Part shown: in pieces, positions 49,701-61,727 of the stretch
Layout of the letters: each line of letters begins with the position of its first letter
Numbering within the stretch: position 1 is the first letter of the stretch
Assembly (NCBI GenBank): GCA_033961575.1
Contig: CM066732.1
Coordinates: forward strand, 75,988,687-76,052,686
Source of the DNA: Aselliscus stoliczkanus
Lineage: Eukaryota; Chordata; Mammalia; Chiroptera; Hipposideridae
DNA length: 64,000 bases
Direction: 5' to 3'
Notes under the pieces: generated by a model
What the model was told of the DNA's origin: nothing
The model's input: only the letters and a program-made list of their open reading frames with translations
Databases searched by the model: none
Made by a program: the position numbers and the translations under genes

Positions 49701-50935
49701 TTTTCTCTAGCCACACTCAGCAGCTCAAAAAGCAAAAAAAAAAAGTTGATGGTTGACTGATCCTGAGTGGGAATTTGCAAGCCAAGTAGGGCAAAAGAGC
49801 CATGGAAGTTGACTGGACCAGGAGGAGAGGTATTGGAATGACATACTGTAGATTGGAAAAGGAGGGAAGCAGAGGGGGGCCTAATACACTGGAGATACAT
49901 GGAAAGGTCACAAGACTGGATGGATTGATAAGGTCAAATTGTACACCACATAGTAAAAGTGGTGGTGGAGTGTTTTATTACATAAAAGTGATTGCCTTCC
50001 TCACTACAAATAGAATTCTTTTTTTTTTTTTAATAACAGAAGAGTTTTCTGTTTTTTTAAGATTTTATTGGGGAATTGGGGTAGGGGAACAGTGTTGGGG
50101 AATTGGAACAGTCAGGTTGTTGTCCTTGAATTTTAGTTGTGGAGGGTGCAGCTAACTCACCTCCAAGTTCAGTCGCCATCCAGCCGCTGGTTGGCAGCCT
50201 CAGCTCAAGGTGCCTTATTGAATCTTAGTTGTGGGTGGGTGTAGCCCCTCATCCCATGCGGAAGTCAAACCAGCAACCTTGTTAGGAGCTCTCACCAGCT
50301 GAACCATCCTGCCACCTGTTGGTAGCTCAGCAGCAGCTCAGCTCGAGCACAGCTCACTAGCCCATGTGGGAATCGAACTGGCAGCCCTGTTGCTCAGAGC
50401 TCGTGCTCTTAACCAACTGAGCCACTCGGCCGGCCTCTACAAATAGAATTCTTGAAGGCACGGTTTTTTGTTCATCTTATATCCTTCACAATGCCTAGGA
50501 CAGTTGTTTGCATATATGTGCTTTAAAAAGTTTATTAAATAAATGCATATTAGTATATTGTCTAAAGAGTAAAGGATTATATTTGTACTACCAGTAATAT
50601 AACTTTGACGTAGAAAGAACGCATAGGTAAACACCATTAGTACTACCCTAGTAATGTTTTATGGTTTCTGGTATAGTCTCTGAGGAAATCTTGTTGCAAA
50701 TGCCAGTTGTAACTTTTCTCTAGCCACCTTCAGCAGCTCAAAATGTGAAAGCAAAGAAAGTTGATGGTTAAATTGATCCTAAAGGTGGGAATTTGTAAGT
50801 CCGGTATGGCAGAAGAGCAATGGGAGTTGAGACCAGCAAGAAAAACATTGGAGTGACGTATCATGTGACTCTAGTAATGTTGTTTCTGGGGTGGTATACT
50901 AAAGCAAATATGTTTGCAAATGCCAGTTTCCAGAA
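49701..50935 (+). repeat. Local same-strand duplication in SNX6 intron 2
   Basis: A block of about 150 bp (TTTTCTCTAGCCAC..CAGCAGCTCAAAA..GTTGATGGTT..GGGAATTTG) occurs at about 49701-49850 and again at 50714-50860. A second block (CTAGTAATGTT..TGGTATA..GCAAATGCCAGTT) occurs at 50649-50710 and 50871-50930. The copies are diverged, and a dimeric SINE lies between them. I cannot tell a local duplication from an unrecognised repeat family. Confidence 0.65.
50021..50436 (-). mobile_element. Dimeric VES-like SINE
   Basis: Reverse dimer. The perfect 17-bp duplication CTACAAATAGAATTCTT at 50004-50020 and 50437-50453 is one of the longest in the window. The tail on the + strand is T12, then AATAACAGAAGAGTTTTCTG, then T7. 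Confidence 0.93.
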
Positions 50936-51065
50936 AACGTATGTGTAATCAACCATTGATTTGACTGCTAGGTATACAGGGCATAGACTAATAATGGAAA
51001 TGTATTACAGGACTTGTAATATCATAAATGGTCTAGGAGTTAAATAGATTTAAAATTTAACCTAG

Positions 51066-51178
51066 AGCCGGCCAAGTGGACCCGTGGTTAAGTGCTGGCT
51101 TGGAAATCCAGCGGCCCCGGTTCAGGTCCTACATATGAGGGCTAGTGACACTGCCCTCAAAAAAACAAACAAAAAACA
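51066..51178 (+). mobile_element. Short tRNA-headed SINE
   Basis: Short type with a CAAACAAAA-type tail. AAAATTTAACCTA precedes it, and AAAATTTGACCTA follows the next SINE. The pair thus sits between one duplicated target. Confidence 0.88.
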
Positions 51179-51214
51179 GTATCCTTTAAAAAAAAAAAAA
51201 TGTAAAAGGAAAGG

Positions 51215-51314
51215 TTCGGCCGAGTGGCGCGGTGGTTGGGCGCTGGCTTGGGAAGCCAGCGACCCCGGTTCGGGTCCCACATATGAGGGCCAGTGACACT
51301 GCCCTCAAAAAAAA
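51215..51314 (+). mobile_element. Short tRNA-headed SINE
   Basis: Near-consensus copy 37 bp after the previous one and in the same orientation. Ends CACTGCCCTC plus A8. Confidence 0.9.
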
Positions 51315-51618
51315 TGTAAAATTTGACCTAATTTAGTGAACTTAACAGAGTTTACATCAATCTCATGGAATTTTTTATTATTGTACTGTAATTACCTGAA
51401 AATAGTTTCTTAGCCCAGTTATGGTTGCCACCGTTCTTTCTACCCTTCTTTCCTTTTCATTCAACAAATATTTGTTGAGGGCTATACCTGAAAATAGAGC
51501 AATGAATTAAACAAAATCTATGTCCTCATAGAACTGACGTTCTAGTCAGAAAAGACCATTAAAATAAATAAAATGTAATAGATGGTGAACAGCTGCTATG
51601 AAAAAACTGAGGGAGAGT

Positions 51619-52087
51619 GGGCCGGCCGAGTGGCAAGTTGGTTAGGAGCTGGCATGGGACGCCAGCTCTGAGCAGCAGGGTCCCGGTTCGGATTCCACAT
51701 GAGGGCCAGTGACACTGCCCTCTACAGCCAAGGTGATGAACAACAGCTCCACCTGGTTGCCTCTATAGCTAAGATGGCTGATGACTGTGTGGGCTGCAGC
51801 CTGTGCTGCAGTTGGCTGCCATAGGCTACAGTGCGTGGCTGGCAGTGTGAGCAGCTGGCAGCCAGCGTGAGTTGCCAAGAGCCGCAGCCGTCCAGAGGCC
51901 AGTGAGCGACTGCCTCACCCAGGAAGAGCGCAATGACAATAACAACATGGGCCAGTGAAGCAATGTCTTCCACAACTAGACTGAAGAACAAAAAAGGACC
52001 GCAACTTGTCTGTTCCTCTTCCCCGATTCCCCTGTGCTGTTCCCCTCCCCCAATTCCCTAATTTAAAAAACCTTAAAAAAAAAAAAA
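51619..52087 (+). mobile_element. Long tRNA-headed SINE
   Basis: Copy with extra internal sequence (a second CTCTATAGCTAAGATGG). The tail is mutated to CCCTAATTTAAAAAACC. Flanks AAAACTGAGGGAGAGTG and AAAAATGAGGGAGTG. Confidence 0.88.
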
Positions 52088-53710
52088 ATGAGGGAGTGAT
52101 AGGGATTGGTGGGGATGGGGGTAGGGGTAGAGCTGCAATTTTAGATAGGGTGCCCAGGCAAGGCCTTCATGAGAAGTTGACATTTCAATAAAGACGAAGG
52201 AAATGATGGAGTGAGCCATGCAGGTAGGTATCTGGAGGCAGGATGTTCCAGGTAGAGGGAACAGTAAGTACAAAGACTCCTGAGCTGACAGCATGTCTGT
52301 GTGTTCAAGGAACAACAGGGAGGCCATGTGGCAGGGCTGCAGTGAGCCAGAGGAATAGCAGGTTAGTCAGAGACGATATCAGTCAGGTGCAGATTATATT
52401 GGGTCTTGGGAGCCACTGTAAGGACTTTGGCTTTTCCCCAAGTGGGAACCCCTTAGGTTTTGCACAGAAGAATGATTTCTAGTTTAATGGGATCATTCTG
52501 GTGGCTCTATAAGGAATAGATTGAAGTGGGGAAAGAGCAGAAGCAGGAGACCAGTCAGGAGGCTGTTGTAACAGAGTTGTTTTCCTCCTTTTCCTCCTTC
52601 ACCCATTCATCTTTATACATTTGTTTTTCTGGTAACAGATAACTAATATTTTAGGAATGTTCCATGGTAGATACTTTATAGTGAATGAGTCAGTGTAATA
52701 AACTAATAGTGAAATTTCTTCTTTACTAAATAATTATATGGAGATTTAATCTACCAACAATAGGGCAGTGTCTTTAAATTATTTTTCTATTGATATTGTA
52801 TTTGCGTTACATAATCCATTTTCTCTGTCTAGTCTTTCTCTTGAGCATGACACAAATGTTTAACCTAGTTAGTTTCTGGCAAAAGGAAGTACAATATTTA
52901 TTGGCCTGGATAAGGATTGAATCAGTGAAGGTAATCTAATTATAATTTCGTCTGACAAACTGACCTCACTAGTTGCAGAAAGTTAATTAAATGTTAATGA
53001 ATCACAAGTTTGTTTTGACTCTTTCCCTTAATAAAAACTATTGACTTTTCTCTAAACGAAGAAAAAATGCTGTACATTTTATGTAATTAACACTAAATTT
53101 ACAATGTGATATTTTATCAAATCTAGCATGCAGTTGATTAGAAGATATATTTTCTTTTATGTACCACTAGGAAAAAATTACCAATTATGCTTAATTTATA
53201 AATTGCAAGGCATCCCTGTTTCAAATATGTTAAAGTGTGAAAATACGCATCCATCTAGAATTGAAAAAATGTGATATCAGATTAGCTTTCAGTGAAATTT
53301 TGTATTGATTGTGGGACATAATTTCATTTTCTTGGCTGGCTTTATAATAATTCAGAATAATCTCACCAACACAAAATTTTTAATTTAATCTCACCTGCAA
53401 AAAAAGTCCTATTTTACCATATAAGAGAACATCCACAGGTTCCAGGGATTCGGATGGATGTGGATATCTTTTGGTGAGCAATTATTCAGCCTACTACAGT
53501 AACCATCTTAAAAGTGGCCTGAATGTGAGTAAAGAGAAAAAAGGAAACAGATTTCTTAAACTAGAATTACAGTAAGGAGTTGAAGAAGAGGTAGGAAAGA
53601 CAATATGAAGACCTGTTAAGACTAAATAAAAGCAAGAAAACCAAAGAACAGGATATTCTGAATGTTTCCAATATTGCAGAGGCGATGAGATAGTTGAAAA
53701 ATGAAAAAGA

Positions 53711-54140
53711 GGGCCAGCTGAGTGGCGCATTGGTGAGGAGTTGGCTTGGGACGCCGGCTCTGAGCAGTAGGGCCCCGGTTCGGATCCCATATGGGGACCA
53801 GTGACGCTGCGCCCTCTACAGCTAAGATGGTGAACAACAGCTCCACCTGGAGCTGGGCTGCCATGAGTTGCCAGCGATGGCTAGGCTGCAGTGGGGCTGG
53901 CCAGCAGCTGGCGTGAGCTTTTGTGAGCCGCCTTGAGCGGCCGTCCAGAGGCCAGCAACCGATCTGCCTCACCTGGGAAGAGCACAATGATAATACCAAC
54001 ATGGACCAGTGAAGCGACACCCTCCACAACTAGACTGAAGAACAAAAGGGCAGCAATTTGTCTGTTCCCCTTCCCCGATTCCCCAACGCTGTTCCCCTCC
54101 CCCAATTCCCCAATAAAATCTTTAAAAAAAAAAAAAAAAA
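53711..54140 (+). mobile_element. Long tRNA-headed SINE
   Basis: Complete copy ending CCCAATAAAATCTTT and A17. No clear duplication in the A-rich flanks. A reverse MaLR scrap with GGTTCCAGGGATTCGGATGG lies before it at about 53430-53510. Confidence 0.9.
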
Positions 54141-55437
54141 GAAAAGAAAACAACTTTGTAATTCCAGGCAACTTTTCATTTCTTTTATCAGACAATGGGC
54201 TACATGTAGCATTGAGTACAGTAACACTTCTTATAAACATTTTTAAATGGTTATGTAAGTTTATAGTATAAACTTTGAAAAAATGATTATTTTTTGAAAT
54301 TTATAAGCTATTTAAATTATCAGGAAATTTTTATTAAATGCCATAGATTATATTTAATTTGATTAATTTTTTCTGTGAATCTTAAGTTTGATCTTATGTA
54401 ATGGTATTCTTTTTTTTAAACATGTCTACTCAGTCTAGAACCTAGAGTGCAAAAATGAGGTAGTATGTTATTTTTTTTCATTACTAATAAAGGTAACCCT
54501 ATTTAATGAAAAACCACAAAATTCATCTTTTAATAAATCACAGGATTTTTTCCTTTTATAAAGAAGGCTTTTTTCCTTTTTATGAAAGTAATGCATTCAT
54601 ATTTTGGAAAATTGGGAAAATAAAAGAATATATAAAGAAGAAAAACCACTGCTATTCACATTTTGTTGCATTTCCTATAAACTTATGTATGCATTTTTAA
54701 AAATATAATTGAGATCATAGCATATAAACAGTTTTGCCTCCATTTACATTAGACATGAAATTTGAAATGCTAACAACCAACTGAGATTGGCAAAGTATGT
54801 TCTGGGTTTTACAACTACAGTATTTGAAGTAGACTAGTTAATTAATTAGACTGAAGATTTTATGTCTTTGCAGCTGGCCAAGACTTTATTTTATCTTTTA
54901 GTGTATTTGGTTCTTTTATAAGCCTCCAAATTAGCCAAACATATTAGCCAGTTATTTGTTTAAAGGGTAAAAAAAATGGATAAAATTTAAGAATTATAAG
55001 TAGAATTAATGATAAGTATAAGTGGAAAAGTCTCCTTGTAGACAAATAGATGGAAGCACTAATAGAGAACATGTCCAGTTCTACTGTATTAAAGCTTATA
55101 GAGTAAAATGTGAAATTCATATCACAGGAGTTACTGAGTACTGTATGTTAGCATTTTTCTTAGCACTTTACATATATGCAATTAACTATAATTAATAGTT
55201 TCAATGTATATTCCTGAATTAAAATAAGTAATAGAGTTAAAATTATTGACTAATACTCTTTATATTTTTTTTTCTTATTCTCAAAGGTAGATACATGCCT
55301 TAATTTTAGAACACTTGAACTTTAATGGACCATCTTCTTGGAAAATAGTTTAATTTGGGGGTGAAACTAATGAATCATGGTTAATACCTTGACTTATGCT
55401 AAGCATAGTTGAATAGTGTAGAATGAAAAGTGGTTAA

Positions 55438-55543
55438 GGGCCGGCCGAGTGGCGCGGTGGTTAAGCGCTGGCCTGGGAAGCCAGTGGCCCCGGTTCGGTC
55501 CCACATATGAGGGCCAGTGACACTGCCCTCAAAAAAAAAAAAA
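55438..55543 (+). mobile_element. Short tRNA-headed SINE
   Basis: Perfect 14-bp duplication GAAAAGTGGTTAAG at 55424-55437 and 55544-55557. It ends about 195 bp before SNX6 exon 3, in the same orientation as the gene. Confidence 0.95.
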
Positions 55544-55738
55544 GAAAAGTGGTTAAGATAATGACAAAACAAAAGCACTTGCCCCAAAATATATATGTAG
55601 ATTAAATGAGCTCAAATACTTGTTTTAGATTTAAGATTCTTCTGTTATTTTAGTTTTGTTTTTGCACTGTTTTATTATCTGGAAGAATGAAATTATATAA
55701 AAGCTCACAGAATTTTCATTTTGGTATTATTTTTCTAG

Positions 55739-55843
55739 CTTAAAGCAATAAATGTAGATCTTCAAAGTGATGCTGCTCTGCAGGTGGACATTTCTGATGC
55801 TCTAAGTGAGAGAGATAAAGTAAAATTCACTGTTCACACAAAG
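55739..55843 (+). CDS. SNX6: SNX6 coding exon 3
   Basis: Encodes residues 19-53 ([20 protein letters not shown] then [15 protein letters not shown]). It opens the PX domain with its first beta strands. The acceptor is TTTTTCTAG and the donor GTAAAT; 105 nt, phase 0 at both ends. The [19 protein letters not shown] segment distinguishes SNX6 from its paralogue SNX5, which differs here. Confidence 0.98.
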
Positions 55844-56001
55844 GTAAATGTGATTTTATGCTTGTATTATTTTAGCTATTGTGGTAATGTTGCATATGTA
55901 ATGATATATTGACTAGAACTTTGGAACATAATTAGAAACTTTTTAAAGTTTATAATTCACTGCTATTTTAATAAGTGTTTTCGGGAAATGAACTCATTTA
56001 A

Positions 56002-56155
56002 AGATTAACTTTTATTATTAGTTTCAGATGTGCAAAACAAGATAATTTAGCCATTTATACCCCTCACAAAGTGATAACCCCAACAAGCCTACTACCCATC
56101 TGACACCGTACAGAGCTGTTAGAGTACCACTGACTGTACTCCGTAAAGGCTAACA
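56002..56155 (-). mobile_element. L1 3' UTR fragment
   Basis: TTAGTTTCAGATGTGCAAAA, then CTCACAAAGTGATAACCCC and GTACTCCGTAAAGG, reverse L1 end in SNX6 intron 3. Confidence 0.75.
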
Positions 56156-56172
56156 TTTTAAAAATTAATCTT

Positions 56173-56628
56173 GGGCCGCCCCAGTGGCTCGTTGGTTAAG
56201 AGCTGGCTTGGGACACCAGCGGCCCTGTTTCAGATCCCACATATTAGAGCCAGTGACACTGCCCTCTACAGCTAAGATGGTGAACAACAGCTCCACCTGA
56301 AGCTGGGCTGCTGTGAGTCCCCTGGATGGCATAGCTGCAGCCCCTGCTGCAGTGGGCTGCCATAGGCTACAGTGAGTGGCTGGCAACCAGCGTGAGCAGC
56401 CGGCAGCCAGTATGAGCTGCCATGAGCAGCCGGCCGTCCAATGGCCAGCAACCAACTGTCTCACCCCAGAAGAGTACAATGATGATACCAACTTGGGCCA
56501 GTGAAACAACGTCCTCCACAACTAGACTGAAGAACAAAGGGACAGCAACTTGTCTGTTCCCCTTCCCGGGTTCCCCAGCACTGTTCCCCTCCCCCAATTC
56601 CCCAATAAAATCTTTGAAAAAGAAAAAA
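56173..56628 (+). mobile_element. Long tRNA-headed SINE
   Basis: Complete copy in SNX6 intron 3 ending CCCAATAAAATCTTTG and an A-rich tail. The AATAAA is in the gene's sense orientation. Confidence 0.9.
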
Positions 56629-57062
56629 ATCACAGAACTTAGACATAATGCAAATTTAATTTCCTCTAGACTTGTATTAATATCTTTTACCATTGTTTTC
56701 AATTTTGTTGTGTTCCTTCAGTTAAATTGCTATCTTACAAATTATTTTCTTTTTAGAGTTCAGCTCTCAGGCACATTTTCAGATTGTAGATCTATTTTCC
56801 TTTCTTTGAATAGATGAACTTGGTATATATTAATAGGATAACTTAAGTAATGGTAGCAGCACAGTATAATAAGAGGCTGTCAACTTATTTTCTCAAAGAT
56901 CCCAAGATAATTTTGTCTACCTGTATTAGACTTTTCTTAATCGAGTTTAAAAGCACTGATAATCTTTCATGTAAGATCAATTTTTAAAAATAAGATATAA
57001 AAAATGTTTAAGTTTTTTAGTGTAATTTTAATTTTTATTCAAGAGAATCTCTCTCTTTGCAG

Positions 57063-57173
57063 AGTTCATTGCCAAATTTTAAACAAAATGAATTTTCCGT
57101 TGTACGACAACATGAGGAATTTATCTGGCTTCATGATTCGTTTGTTGAAAATGAAGACTATGCAGGTTACATT
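57063..57173 (+). CDS. SNX6: SNX6 coding exon 4
   Basis: Encodes residues 54-90 (SSLPNFKQNEFSVVRQHEEF then IWLHDSFVENEDYAGYI), the core of the PX fold. At the site of the canonical phosphoinositide-binding Arg-Arg-Tyr this branch has RQHEEF, as known for SNX5/SNX6, whose PX domains bind poorly or not at all to PI3P and bind protein cargo instead. The acceptor is CTCTTTGCAG and the donor GTAAGT; 111 nt, phase 0 at both ends. Confidence 0.98.
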
Positions 57174-57715
57174 GTAAGTGTTGAGGTTCCATTTTGATCC
57201 CACTTTTAGGAGCTTTTTAGTTATTTTGTTGAAATCTTGTTTAACAGTTTTAGTGAACTGATGTAATTTTCAAAAATTGCCAGCTACAAAACATAATTGG
57301 CTACCACCTTTTATCTTGAATTGTCTTGTTTGGGAGTTTGAGGGTGTGGATTGTTATGCTCCCTCATTTAAATTTAAATTCTTACCATGTATTAGAATTG
57401 CAACAGGCTTGTCCTGGGGATTAATTAATGGTATGTTACAAACCATACTGGTTTTGAACCCTTAGGAAGACAGATATTTAGAGTTGGAGGGTTGCTTAAG
57501 AGGTTATCTAATCTAAAGGTGCACCAGATGTGCCTCAGCTGTTGACCACACTAGATTTCTGAAACTTAAGTTTCATTTGATTTCTTGGAAATCATCCTGA
57601 CCTGATTCCATCTCCATCTTGTGGGCACTCCTTAGTCAGTTGCTTCTATTTTTTTTTTCTATAATTCAGAGTGGACAACTGGCAATGAATTTTTTTTTGT
57701 TTTGTTTTTTTTTTT

Positions 57716-57870
57716 TACAAATACCAGCTTATATAAAGGATACAACTCAGGAACACCCAAATGGAAGAGATGCATAGGACAAAGTATGGGGAGGGGCATT
57801 GGCGCAGAGCTTTCATGCCCTCCCCAGGTACACCCCCTTCCCAGCCTGTCAGTGTTTTCATCAACCTGGA
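57716..57870 (-). mobile_element. ERVL-type LTR fragment
   Basis: Reverse text (GATACAACTCAGGAACACCC, AATGGAAGAGATGCATAGGA) that I associate with the same LTR family as 5590-6228. It sits after a T-rich run in SNX6 intron 4. Confidence 0.5.
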
Positions 57871-57954
57871 AGCTCCTTTTTCTCTCCCATCCTATTTCCA
57901 CCTTTTTTTCCTCATCTTGTCTGGTGGCATTTTCTTACTACTTTCTCCTCCCAT

Positions 57955-58085
57955 AGATTAAACATTCCTCAAAGATCATGACCATGTCTTATTTATCTTT
58001 ATATGCCCATTGCTCAGTATCACGCCTGGCACATAGATGCCATGTGCGAGCATCAGTGAATGTATGCAGGACTATACTTGATGCT
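57955..58085 (+). mobile_element. L2 3' end relic
   Basis: CTCAAAGATCATGACCATGT, CCCATTGCTCAGTATCACGC and CTGGCACATAGATGCC in L2 order. Confidence 0.75.
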
Positions 58086-58900
58086 TCCTTCCCTCTTGTT
58101 TTCAGTGGTGTGACCCTTTTCTTACGTTTTTTATTTAACTTTTCCCCTACTTACCCTGTCTTCCTCTTGTCTTACCTGCTGTCTTTAATTTCCATAATTT
58201 CCCCTTAACAGTTCTTGTAGGCCCTTCCTCCTAAGATAATTTCTTTTTCTTATATCTTTCCCTTGAATGATATTTCTCTTTAGAGCTTTTCTTTTTTTTA
58301 AGGTAAGTGCTTACTTACCCCCTTATTGTGGGTGAAGAGAATGAGATTAGTCATTTATCTGCGTCTTGTTCTCTTGTTTTTAAGTAAATAGTTTCTGCTT
58401 CTGGCACACTTCTCTCCAATCCAGGAACCCTTTTTAACATCCTTTACTGGATCATTTTGTTAGCATTCACTAATTTAAAGAAAACACACACAGAGAAAAT
58501 AGCATAAAGGTATTGTGAATTCATTAATTTAAAAAATACATTTGTATTTAATCATATAATTGACATACTTTTGAAAATGGTATGCACATTTGCTGTACAT
58601 ATTTATTTAGTGTATAGTCAGATCTTAATGGCATATACATTTGAGGACTCTAGGTTGCCACATAGGAATCTACAGATTAAATTTTGGAAACTGTTGTTCT
58701 AATCCGAGAAAATAGTACTGTGTTGTATTTCTTCCTTAATGTAAAGGATTTCAATTTCTAGACCTAATCATATTCTCAACCTGACTTGGGCTATTACTGG
58801 TGCCCAGTTCTCATTCATAAAGTTTTTTTATGGTGGCTGTAATACAACTGCTGCAAGAAATAAAACAGTCTTTAAAACTAGTGCATTGGTTTTGTTACAG

Positions 58901-59022
58901 ATCCCACCAGCACCACCAAGACCTGATTTTGATGCTTCAAGGGAAAAACTACAGAAGCTGGGAGAAGGAGAAGGGTCCATGACAAAGGAAGAATTCACAA
59001 AGATGAAACAGGAACTGGAAGC
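58901..59022 (+). CDS. SNX6: SNX6 coding exon 5
   Basis: Encodes residues 91-130 plus two bases of codon 131. It covers the proline-rich loop [10 protein letters not shown] and the start of the long helical hairpin ([20 protein letters not shown] onward) found only in SNX5-type PX domains. That hairpin forms the groove used by cargo receptor tails in SNX5 structures. The acceptor is TTTTGTTACAG and the donor GTATGT; 122 nt, phase 0 to phase 2. The frame read past the donor stops soon, so the exon end is secure. Confidence 0.98.
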
Positions 59023-59464
59023 GTATGTGATGTTTGTTGTTGCATTTGTTAATTATGCTTGTTTTAATGCCCCCCCTTTTTTTTCTCTGTGCTCTCTGAT
59101 ATCCCATCCTTTTAATCATTTCACCACAGTGACCCTTTCTGGATGATGCAAGTTTAAGTCACAAAACCAGTGTTAATGATCATGATCAGAGCCTACAGGA
59201 AAATTATAGAATAATTGTCTGCATTGTAAAATCCTCTAAATTAATGTTTTAAATAAACCCTGAAAATCTGTAATGGAGGATCCAAAAGTTTATAAACAAT
59301 AGTAGAAAGGGAAACTTTTTAAAGCAGAATAAATTATTTTGTTGTTTATTTACAAGGCCTTAGTCATTGCCAACCTGGTTCTCTTTTTTTCAACATGTGC
59401 ATACTACCAAAACTTCTGTTTCTCATAAAAGTATGCACTGAGCAGCTCTGCATATATTGGGTGT

Positions 59465-59508
<44 letters not shown>

Positions 59509-60918
59509 AATTTCCTCCCTCTTTTCTCTGCCTATGGCCTCTGGCTGAAGGGAAAAGAATACATGCAAAGTAACAATAGCTTTAAAATGTTTTTAGTTTC
59601 ATATATACTAGAGATGTATTAAATCTTGGAAAAATTGAGATATTTCATTTTCATTTTTAGCATATTTGCTGAAAATACAGAATCTTTTCCCCTTTTATTA
59701 AAAACATTTGAAGTAATTTTGGTTTTGGTGTTTATTGTTTTTCTGTATTTTGAGAGTTCTACAAGGAAATAATTTTCCTTGCATTGTCATCACCTCCATC
59801 ACTCTTTTTTTGGTCATTTCTCTCCTTCATGCATTTCCTTTTCTCCTATTCCACTTAGTTTCAGTTTTTAAGTGTATATTCACACTCCACTTAGACTCCT
59901 CTTCAGAATGCTAAACTTTCTTGACAAGATAAATTAGCAAAGTAGATCTTTGTCAAACTCTAAGATGACAGATATTTTAAGAATTCTGTCAATGCTGGGT
60001 ACAAGCAGTTGTCTGATAGCAGATATACACTTTTATAGTTTATAAGACTGAAAACCAGAAATTAGCAGAGCACATTAATATTGAAGGATCTGTGGTTTTC
60101 CAGTGGCCCTGATCATGATTCTTTTGTGGTCTGGTTAGGGGTTGGATAACAGAGAACCTTGGGTTTATTCTACTGCTACCTCCATCCTCTGCATCCTTCT
60201 TTTTTGTCTTCACTGAATGACTACCCTCACAGAGATCAAACTTCTCCCAACATTGGTCCTGCTGGTTTGCTGGTATGTAAAACTTATCCTCCTTGCACGT
60301 AGTTGAAGCAAGAATATTGGGCCTTTTCCTTGAGTGTTTTTTTTTCAAACTGACATGTATTACTGTATGATTGCTGTGATTCGCTGATTTTAAAATATTT
60401 TAAACACAGTTCTTCAATGTAATGAAAAAAATTAGTCTCTCCATGGTGTGTTTCCGGGTCATTAGGTGAAAATATTTAATAATGTTGAAAATATGCTTAC
60501 TTAGGCTTGGGTTTTGATATTTTTTTTCCTAAAAAGGTGTTTAAAAGTAGTAATTATATAGAAATTGAATCATTATAATTGTATCAAATAATTTGAAGTG
60601 TACTTCCTCTGGAGCTAAAAATAAACATCCCTTTAGTTACCTTTAACATCAACTTGCATAGGAAGAAAGGTTCATAAAACCTAAAAATATTAACATTTAA
60701 CTATAATAAATGCTATTAACTAGCATGAAGTCTTTTCAGAGCTGGGTTTTATATGTTTTATTAACAGTTCAACTAAAATCATTATTTACATGGATTATAT
60801 CTTTGTATTTCTAATTTTGCATTTAGAATAATTCAAACAGTATTTGCTGAAAATATTGTTACAGATGATTTTCTAGTCGATGCAGTGTTTTACCTTTAAT
60901 TTTGTGTATTGTTTCTAG
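59023..60918 (+). other. SNX6: SNX6 intron 5
   Basis: 1.9 kb with no recent SINE. Apart from the TG microsatellite I recognise nothing. The 102-codon reverse frame near 60040-60348 has no features of a known protein that I can identify. Confidence 0.85.
59461..59508. repeat. (TG)n microsatellite
   Basis: GTGTGTGTAT then a long TG run, in SNX6 intron 5. Confidence 0.98.
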
Positions 60919-61042
60919 TGAATATTTGGCAATATTCAAGAAGACTGTTGCAATGCATGAGGTATTCCTGTGTCGTGTGGCAGCACATCCTATTTTGAGG
61001 AAAGATTTAAATTTCCACGTCTTCTTGGAATATAATCAAGAT
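60919..61042 (+). CDS. SNX6: SNX6 coding exon 6
   Basis: Completes Ala131 and encodes residues 132-172 ([20 protein letters not shown] then [21 protein letters not shown]). This is the second half of the hairpin and the C-terminal helices of the PX domain. The acceptor is GTTTCTAG and the donor GTGAGT; 124 nt, phase 2 to phase 0. The segment reads RKD where I recall RRD in human. The next exon, expected to continue into the linker and BAR domain, is outside the window. Confidence 0.98.
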
Positions 61043-61088
61043 GTGAGTATTTAATTGAATAAAATAGTGATCAAGGCTTACTTTTATT

Positions 61089-61210
61089 TTATTTATTTAT
61101 TTATTTATTTATTTTTGAGGACAGTGTCACTGGCCCTCATATGTGGGACCCGAACCGGGGCCACTGGCTTCCCAAGCCAGCGCCCAACCACCCCACCACT
61201 CGGCTGGCCC
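61089..61210 (-). mobile_element. Short tRNA-headed SINE
   Basis: Reverse copy with a (TTTA)n tail on the + strand, starting only 46 bp after the exon 6 donor. Flanks AAGGCTTACTTTTAT and AAGGCTTATTTTTAA. Confidence 0.92.
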
Positions 61211-61445
61211 AAGGCTTATTTTTAAAGAGTCATTGGAAAAGATAGGGAGTAGTTAGAAAAGGCTTAAGGCCTTTTATAATGTTGTTAGTTTTCAAGGCAG
61301 TTTAAAAGGATGCTTTTTCAGTGGCAATTCAGTATTTTCAGTAGAACTTGAGTAGATTAATTGAAGAAATGATGGCAAATCATGTCACTACATAGGACAT
61401 TGATTTTCATCCTGAATTGGGAACTCTTTAAAAAATATAGTTGTT

Positions 61446-61559
61446 GGGCCAGTCGAGTGACGCAGTGGTTAAGCGCTGGCTTGGGAAGCCAGCGGCTCCA
61501 GTTCAGGTCCCACATATGAGGCCCAGTGACACTGCCCTAAAAAAAAAAAAGAAAGAAAG
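61446..61559 (+). mobile_element. Short tRNA-headed SINE
   Basis: Short type with tail A11 then (GAAA)n. AAATATAGTTGT occurs on both sides. Confidence 0.92.
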
Positions 61560-61727
61560 AAATATAGTTGTAAAATTGCTTAATGTTTCTTAAATTTGAG
61601 TTCGGTGTCTTCTGAAGCCTTATGAAGCATACCAGGGGGTTGCTTGAGCTAAAGAATTCAGATTACTTTTAGGTTAATCATCCGCTCTTGATTGGTTTAA
61701 CGCCCCTTCTTCAGTGCTGATGTTCCC

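Larger units (their letters stand above)
44184..55738 (+). other. SNX6: SNX6 intron 2
   Basis: 11.6 kb with no alternative exon that I can support. Contains SINEs, MIR and L2 relics, a micro-insertion (47527-47554), a local duplication (49701-50935), and unassigned old repeat text at about 48470-48830 and 52140-52600. Long stretches at 44830-45970 and 52600-53410 show nothing recognisable. Confidence 0.9.

Noticed and set aside
58886..59146. 86-codon ORF as a separate small protein
   Set aside because: The first part is SNX6 exon 5; the tail is read-through of the GTATGT donor into intron 5.
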